DNA of 64,000 nt from Pedobacter faecalis (GTDB lineage: Bacteria; Bacteroidota; Bacteroidia; Sphingobacteriales; Sphingobacteriaceae): contig NZ_JARXOW010000002.1 of assembly GCF_030182585.1 (NCBI RefSeq), positions 310,001 through 374,000 of the forward strand. The letters run 5' to 3'. The first letter of the stretch is position 1. Each line of letters opens with the position of its first letter. Below, piece after piece: positions 58,603 to 64,000 of this stretch. Under the pieces are notes generated by a model, which ran no database searches, was not told where the DNA came from, and was given only the letters and a program-made list of their open reading frames with translations. Both the position numbers and the translations under genes were made by a program.

Positions 58603-60618
58603 TTAATCGACGTTGTCCTCGTCGGCTACAGCATCTTCCCAGTTTTCCCATTTAGGGGTGTTAGGGTCGTAACCGTCATAGCCATAATTCTGACTTAGCT
58701 GACCTCGCTTGTTTGCCGTAATAGCGGCGTCTGGTATGGGCCAGTAAAGGTTCTTCTTATCCATGGTATAATTCGGATTACTGTTGCCCGTTGCGTTAAT
58801 CTGGATAGGGCCTTTGTTATACAGGCTATAGTGATTAATGCGCTGGAACCAATAGCTTCCGCCGGCAGGTGCGGTTCCGCTTTGCTTGTCGAAGTTGTTC
58901 AACGTATAGGTATTCCCCCATTCGTCTGGTTTTCCGCTACGTGCCAGGCATAAGGAAACGCGGGTCAGCTCCACATTTCTCCATTCTTCCCAATACAACT
59001 CACGGGCCCGCTCATTCATAATATCGCCAATGCTTACCGCACCGGTATACAGCTGAGTGCATTTAGCCCGTCGCCTGATGATATTCAGGTCTTCCGCGAT
59101 AGATGGGTCGGCCGGGTTCATATAATATTTTGCCTCGGCACGAAGCAGGTAGGCTTCTGCCAGCCGGTAAACATACCAATCGGCGTTTGAGCCGTTTGTA
59201 GCGCCACGTAAGCCGTCGGAGCCAGCGATATTGGCTTCGTTAACCGGGTCGTCCAGGAAAAATTTATAGTGCGGCACATCAAACCACCTTCTTATGGTAT
59301 CACTGCATAGCAATTTACCAGAGGTGGGATGGTACAGTCTCAAAGGTTTGCCAAAGTCTACCGAAGCTTTGTTGTTTACACGGTAATCTTCCATACGCAC
59401 CCAGTTGCCGCTTTCAGCGCTATGACGCAGATCGGTTGCATCCATTACCCCGTTCACTTTCCATAAGGTATGCGTGCTGAAGTGCGTGGGGCGGAAGGTG
59501 GCGATACCGCGACCAAAAGCGCGCATGTAATCGTAAGTCGCATTGTAATCGGACGAATTACGCCTGATGTTCATAAGCGCCTGTTTACCGTCTGTGGTCT
59601 GGATACGGTTGTCGAACACGAACGGATAAAGGATCCGCATGGTCAGCATCTGGACAAAAGATTCGGCACTAGCGCCCCTGTTGGGCACACCCATGATTAC
59701 CTCGCGGTTTGCCCCAATCAGTTTGTTCTCTGGCCGGTGCAAGTCCCATACAACGTTTCGCGTAATTTTCCAGGTAAGCGGTTCACCGCCGTCGTTAAAA
59801 GTACCGAAGGTATTGGTCATCAGTGAATAACCCGACTGATCGATCAGGATATCGGTTTGTTCTTTTGCTTTTTCGTATTCACCCAAAGCCAGGTAGCATT
59901 TAGCAAGCAGCATCCTGCAGGCACCTTTGTTTACCATACCCACCAGGCTCATTGCGCTCTGATCTGGAACCCATTGCACCGCAAGCTCCATGTCTCTGGT
60001 AATCATTTTTAGAATGGCTTCCTGTTTTGTGCTGCGATAGTTTTGTTTAGGCACTTCAAGAAGCTTGGTTACCAGCGGCACATCGCCAAACTGAAACGTC
60101 AGCGCCATATACCTGAATGCGCGGTGGAAGTAAGCCCGGCCTACATACTCATTCTTGGTGTTTTCGTCAAGGCCTTCAACTTTATCTGCATACTGAATGA
60201 TCGTATTGGCATACATAATCCCTTTATAGGTTTCCTCCCAGAAATACCAGATGCTATTGGTCCGGTCTATATTCTGATAGGATGTTTCGCTTGTTGGGGT
60301 CAGCATGTTGGCCACATCAGCAAGCATATTGCGCTTATCTGTAGCGCTAGCAACCATCAGGTCTGAAAAAATATATTCCGTTCCCAGCGTAAGCATCTCA
60401 TTGTGGTCTGTTGCCCAATAGAGTTTTAGATGCCGGTCGCATATGGCCTGGGCCGACATAAGGCCTGATAAGGTGGTAAATGTGGCCGACGGCTCGTAAA
60501 ATGATAGAGGTTCGGGGTTTAGAAACTCCCGTTTACATCCACTTAGCAGTGTTGCGCTGCCAGCAAAAACGATGAGATATCTTTTAAAGCGATTAATTTT
60601 TTGAGTTAACTTTTTCAT
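58603..60618 (-). CDS. SusD/RagB outer-membrane glycan/nutrient-binding lipoprotein
   Basis: 671 aa with a lipoprotein signal (YLIVFAGSATLLSGCKREFLN). SusD-like TPR-helical fold: NEYVGRAYFHRAFRYMALTFQFGDVPLV in the N-terminal half and YVYRLAEAYLLRAEAKYYMN in the C-terminal half, then WEEWRNVELTRVSLCL and LYWPIPDAAI. It is the partner lid protein of the adjacent SusC-type receptor (16-nt gap). 671 aa is longer than many SusDs (about 500-550), suggesting extra loops in the binding part. Substrate unknown. Confidence 0.94.
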   Translation of the reverse strand: MKKLTQKINRFKRYLIVFAGSATLLSGCKREFLNPEPLSFYEPSATFTTLSGLMSAQAICDRHLKLYWATDHNEMLTLGTEYIFSDLMVASATDKRNMLADVANMLTPTSETSYQNIDRTNSIWYFWEETYKGIMYANTIIQYADKVEGLDENTKNEYVGRAYFHRAFRYMALTFQFGDVPLVTKLLEVPKQNYRSTKQEAILKMITRDMELAVQWVPDQSAMSLVGMVNKGACRMLLAKCYLALGEYEKAKEQTDILIDQSGYSLMTNTFGTFNDGGEPLTWKITRNVVWDLHRPENKLIGANREVIMGVPNRGASAESFVQMLTMRILYPFVFDNRIQTTDGKQALMNIRRNSSDYNATYDYMRAFGRGIATFRPTHFSTHTLWKVNGVMDATDLRHSAESGNWVRMEDYRVNNKASVDFGKPLRLYHPTSGKLLCSDTIRRWFDVPHYKFFLDDPVNEANIAGSDGLRGATNGSNADWYVYRLAEAYLLRAEAKYYMNPADPSIAEDLNIIRRRAKCTQLYTGAVSIGDIMNERARELYWEEWRNVELTRVSLCLARSGKPDEWGNTYTLNNFDKQSGTAPAGGSYWFQRINHYSLYNKGPIQINATGNSNPNYTMDKKNLYWPIPDAAITANKRGQLSQNYGYDGYDPNTPKWENWEDAVADEDNVD

Positions 60619-60634
60619 GTCGGTCGATTAATAG

Positions 60635-63600
60635 TTAGAAAACGAGATTTAAGCCGAGCGTAAATACACGCGTAGCCCATCCCTGGCCATTATCGGGGCT
60701 TTGCGTTTCAGGATCGCCGTAAGTCCATTCTTTAGTCCAGGTGGCAACATTGCGCACCGTTCCATATACCCTGACACGGTTAAGGTCCCATCTGGACGTC
60801 CATTTACTGGGCAGGGTATAAGCAACAGATACATTGTCGAGCCGTACGAAAGACCGATCGTACAAACGCTGCGCCCCGGCTGCGCCAACAGGTCCCTTTG
60901 CCTCAATACGTCCGAATTCATTGGTCGGATTTTCTGGGGTCCAGTACGCTTTGCGCGGCAGGTTGATTAAGGCATAGGCCATGCGTCCGCCGTCATCATC
61001 ATTATTCAGGTATTCGCCAAACAAGCTTTTATGGCCGGTGTATGCATAAATATTAAAGGAAACGCTCAGGTCTTTCCAAAGCGAAAAATCGTTGCGTAGC
61101 GACCAGCGGTACGGGGGAGACGTTTCACCCAGAAACTCTTTGTCCTTGTTGTTATATACAGGTTTAGCTGTACCATCGGCGTTGATTTCATCGTCGGCAG
61201 TGTAGCTGTTGGCCACCTTCGGATCCCCAGGTACCTGTCCGTATTTCTTGGCTTCCTCCGCCTCGTTTGCCTGCCATATGCCAGTAACACGGTAATCCCA
61301 GATGACACCAATAGGACGATCTATGAACCAGCCGTTGGGCTGGTCGTCCATTTCCCTTCTTCCGATAACATTACCGTTGGCGTCGAGCACATCCTCATAG
61401 TCGTAATACAAATGGGTAATCTTGTTTTTGTTGTACGAGAACCCGAAGGTGCTGGACCACTCGAAAGCGTTTCTGCGCATATTGACAGTATTAAGTGCAA
61501 ACTCAATTCCGCTGTTGTCTACCCGCCCCAAGTTTGTTGTGATATTGGTAAAGCCTGTGAAGCTTGGTAAACGCTCTTTCATGATCATATCATGAGTTTT
61601 CATATTGTAGTATTCCAGGCTGCCGGTCAACCGATTACCGAGGAATCCGAAATCAAGACCAAAGTTCCATGATGCTGTCTTTTCCCATTGCAGGAAGGGG
61701 TTTGCCAGCCTGTCGGCCATCAGGTAGCGGTATAAGATCTGTTCGCCCGCCGAATTTAAATAGCCCTGCATCTTACCGCCGCCTTCGGACAGGTTGGAAA
61801 GCGCTATGTAGGGGTTGGCGAGTGACCGGTTTCCGTTTTCGCCGTATGACACCCGGAGTTTACCGCTGTTCATGATATGGCCCCATTTAAAAAACTTCTC
61901 GTTGGTGAATGACCATGCTACGGCCATGGAAGGAAAAACAGCATAGGGATTGGAGGTTCCGAATGCCGAGTAGCCATCCCTCCGCACCGAAGTGGTGATC
62001 AGATAACGGTCGTCATAAGAATAAAACAAACGGGCAAGCAGGCCGTCGGCCGATTGCTCATTATCCTCGCTTGAAAAGGTACTGTTTTCTTTACTGCCGT
62101 TCTTCGTATTGTGAAATCCGAGCACGTCGGAAGGCAATATTTTTCTGGCCTCTATCCGATCCCTCCAGAACCTGTTCTGTTCGGCCTCCTGTACCAGGGT
62201 AAGGATAACATGGTGCTTCTTTTTAAAGGTATGATCCCAGGCCAGCGTGTTGTTGAGCGACCAGTTCAGACTTTTCGATTGTTCCCGGTTAGCTCCGCGG
62301 GTGGCAGGATCAGATCCGGGCAGATTGGCCGACATAAAATACCGGTCGTAAAAGTTTTGATAGCGCGGAGAGAAATTGAAAGAGTAGGTAATCCCCAGTG
62401 GCAGTTTAACGTTTGCATTCAAGATCGTGTTGACCACAGTGTATCCCTTCTCAAGTTCAAGATATTGTTTCTGGAAGTCATAGTTATAGCCGCGCTGGCT
62501 ATACTTTTCATTTAAAGGAAACTGTCCGGGATTACCGGTTTCGTCGTAATAATCCGCAAAGGGACTATTGCGCAGCGACTGGTCGATATCTATGTCCACG
62601 TTCCCATCTGAACGGTCCTGAAAGTTCACGTTAGCGCCAAGTTCCAGCCAGTTGTTCACTTTAGCATCAATCTTCATATTGCTGCGTACCGACCGGTAGT
62701 CGTCGCTTACCACTACGCCCTGATTGCGCAGATATCCCATAGACAGGTAATAATTGATCCTGTCGCCGGCACCGCTAACGCTTGCGTTATAATCCTGGTT
62801 AAAGCCCGTACGGAACGTTCTGTCGGCCCAGTCTACCGTCTTTCCATCCAGAAAGTTTTGCAGGGCGTTGCCTACCAGGCCGAGGCGTTGTGCCCATATG
62901 TTCAGGTCCGACTGGTCTGCCTGGTTTTCGGTATAGCCCCGCCAGGTGTCCAAAGAAATGCTGGACGGGAGCTGGTCCGGTCGCATAAAAAACCCAGGTT
63001 GCGAGGCATAAACTCCGGTTTGATAAGCTTCGTACACATTGGTTGCCGGGTTAAGTCCATAGGTGTTTTTTGTAAACCAGTCCTGGCGGTGCTGCAGATA
63101 GGCTTCCGTATCAAAACGGTCGCGATAATCGCTCAACCCTGTCGAGCCCACGTTCATCGTCATATTGATCACCGGCTTTCCGGGCTTCCCTTTCTTCGTG
63201 GTGATGATGATCACCCCGCTCGCAGCCTTTGCCCCATAAATAGCAGCCGCAGAAGCATCTTTGAGGATGTCTATCTGGGCAATATCATCGGGATTTATTT
63301 CTGAAAGCTCGCCATAAAAGATCATACCATCTAGAATAAGCAATGGACTGTTGTGGCCCCCTTCGTCGTAAACCGATCGCCTGCCGCGAATCTCTATCTC
63401 GCCGCCTCCTTTAGCCGAAGGATTATAACCTACCCGCAAACCAGGCGTTCCGCGAAGGATGTCTTGTACGGTCTTCGGGTTTTCATTGGCAATCCGGTCG
63501 GGGATAATTTGTGTAACTGAGCCTGTAAGATCCTTTTTTTGCATGGTACCATAGCCCACTACCACAACCTCGTTCAGGTCGCTGGTTGTGCGCACCAGCT

Positions 63601-64000
63601 TAATGCTGCCCATATCAGGGGCCGCGTTAACTTCCATGAGTTCATAGCCAATGTAGCTGATCACAAGTTTATCGTCTTCAGCAACATTTTCCATGTAAAA
63701 AGCTCCGTTTTGGTCCGTCTTAACTGATCTCCCTTTTCCTTTTAATCCCACCGTAGCGCCAATAAGGGGCTGGTCGTTTTCGTCAACGATCTTCCCCCTT
63801 ACATTGATAGCCCTGAAGCTGGTTACGAGATTGCGGAGAAAGTTGCTCCCCGCTTTCCGGATGGTGATGTTCTTATTCTCGATCACGTAGGTGAGGGGCA
63901 GGTCTTTGAGTACAGTTCTTAAGGCTTCATCAACGGTCACATTCCGGAGGTTCAGGTCCTTCAGCTGGTTGTTTGAAATGATTCCCCCTTCATAATAAAA
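60635..64000 (-). CDS. SusC/RagA TonB-linked outer-membrane receptor with STN domain (5' partial)
   Basis: The frame is open to the right edge; 1121 codons are visible. At the cut N-terminus is an STN domain (LKDLNLRNVTVDEALRTVLKD, YVIENKNITIRKA), then a carboxypeptidase-regulatory-like domain (VRGKIVDENDQPLIGATVGL), the SusC signature LNEVVVVGYGTMQKKDLTGSV, and a plug (DILRGTPGLRVGYNP, IDILKDASAAAIYGAKAASGVIIITTKKG). The remainder is the beta-barrel that ends in a terminal Phe (VFTLGLNLVF). The STN domain indicates regulation by a FecR anti-sigma factor, whose gene should lie just to the right. Forms a SusCD complex with the adjacent lipoprotein. Confidence 0.95.
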   Translation of the reverse strand, partial: FYYEGGIISNNQLKDLNLRNVTVDEALRTVLKDLPLTYVIENKNITIRKAGSNFLRNLVTSFRAINVRGKIVDENDQPLIGATVGLKGKGRSVKTDQNGAFYMENVAEDDKLVISYIGYELMEVNAAPDMGSIKLVRTTSDLNEVVVVGYGTMQKKDLTGSVTQIIPDRIANENPKTVQDILRGTPGLRVGYNPSAKGGGEIEIRGRRSVYDEGGHNSPLLILDGMIFYGELSEINPDDIAQIDILKDASAAAIYGAKAASGVIIITTKKGKPGKPVINMTMNVGSTGLSDYRDRFDTEAYLQHRQDWFTKNTYGLNPATNVYEAYQTGVYASQPGFFMRPDQLPSSISLDTWRGYTENQADQSDLNIWAQRLGLVGNALQNFLDGKTVDWADRTFRTGFNQDYNASVSGAGDRINYYLSMGYLRNQGVVVSDDYRSVRSNMKIDAKVNNWLELGANVNFQDRSDGNVDIDIDQSLRNSPFADYYDETGNPGQFPLNEKYSQRGYNYDFQKQYLELEKGYTVVNTILNANVKLPLGITYSFNFSPRYQNFYDRYFMSANLPGSDPATRGANREQSKSLNWSLNNTLAWDHTFKKKHHVILTLVQEAEQNRFWRDRIEARKILPSDVLGFHNTKNGSKENSTFSSEDNEQSADGLLARLFYSYDDRYLITTSVRRDGYSAFGTSNPYAVFPSMAVAWSFTNEKFFKWGHIMNSGKLRVSYGENGNRSLANPYIALSNLSEGGGKMQGYLNSAGEQILYRYLMADRLANPFLQWEKTASWNFGLDFGFLGNRLTGSLEYYNMKTHDMIMKERLPSFTGFTNITTNLGRVDNSGIEFALNTVNMRRNAFEWSSTFGFSYNKNKITHLYYDYEDVLDANGNVIGRREMDDQPNGWFIDRPIGVIWDYRVTGIWQANEAEEAKKYGQVPGDPKVANSYTADDEINADGTAKPVYNNKDKEFLGETSPPYRWSLRNDFSLWKDLSVSFNIYAYTGHKSLFGEYLNNDDDGGRMAYALINLPRKAYWTPENPTNEFGRIEAKGPVGAAGAQRLYDRSFVRLDNVSVAYTLPSKWTSRWDLNRVRVYGTVRNVATWTKEWTYGDPETQSPDNGQGWATRVFTLGLNLVF

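Overview
The window reads as chromosome of a Bacteroidota, most likely a Sphingobacteriaceae member (Pedobacter or Mucilaginibacter type). Evidence: a SusC/SusD pair with an STN domain, TAnnTTTG-type -7 promoter elements, few Shine-Dalgarno sequences, GH92, DUF4965, DUF4142 and DUF983 families, and a long-form hisG in a complete his operon. Base composition is near 50% GC except for a clearly AT-richer stretch at about 43.6-47.4 kb. Both ends cut a gene: an alpha-2-macroglobulin-like protein at the left and the SusC gene at the right.

Layout. 0-4.3 kb: 3' part of an A2M-family protein that carries an embedded TonB plug-like module. 4.3-12.6 kb (minus strand): the full histidine operon hisG-D-C-B-H-A-F-IE followed by a seven-bladed WD40 protein. 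Ahead of hisG I find an 18-residue leader peptide with five His codons and a good Bacteroidota promoter. 12.7-19.7 kb (plus): AraC regulator, serine hydrolase, then an operon of a BatA-like vWA membrane protein, a dihydroorotase homologue without its catalytic residues, an acidic unknown protein and a DUF4199 membrane protein. 19.7-25.5 kb: aldo/keto reductase, FAD desaturase-like oxidoreductase, PhoX-like lipoprotein and a diheme peroxidase with an imelysin-like N-terminus. 25.5-36.1 kb: a tightly overlapping run of glycosyltransferases and a flippase-like membrane protein, passing into GH3, dxr, rseP and hscB.

36.1-43.5 kb: carbohydrate-linked genes (DUF4965 glutaminase-like protein, DUF983, AraC, aldose 1-epimerase, GH92 mannosidase). 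43.6-47.4 kb: AT-rich accessory strip with an erythromycin esterase, an 11-bp tandem/inverted repeat array, an orphan antitoxin-like gene, a candidate structured RNA with competing stems, an unknown protein, a C11A10 tract and an internally deleted TlpA-like gene. It ends at the 3' side of a tRNA-Leu(CAA). 47.6-57.4 kb: a stress-flavoured region (orphan NarL-type regulator, FAD/Rieske oxidoreductase, Zn-alcohol dehydrogenase, DUF4142, zincin-TonB fusion, Hsp20 with a sigma-54-like promoter, PRC-barrel protein, VOC protein, ClC channel). 57.6-64 kb: PI-PLC-like lipoprotein and a SusD/SusC pair.

The strongest items beyond routine annotation are the his leader peptide, the 11-bp iteron-like array, the three-copy 15-nt element whose base changes keep RNA pairing, and the A2M/plug fusion.
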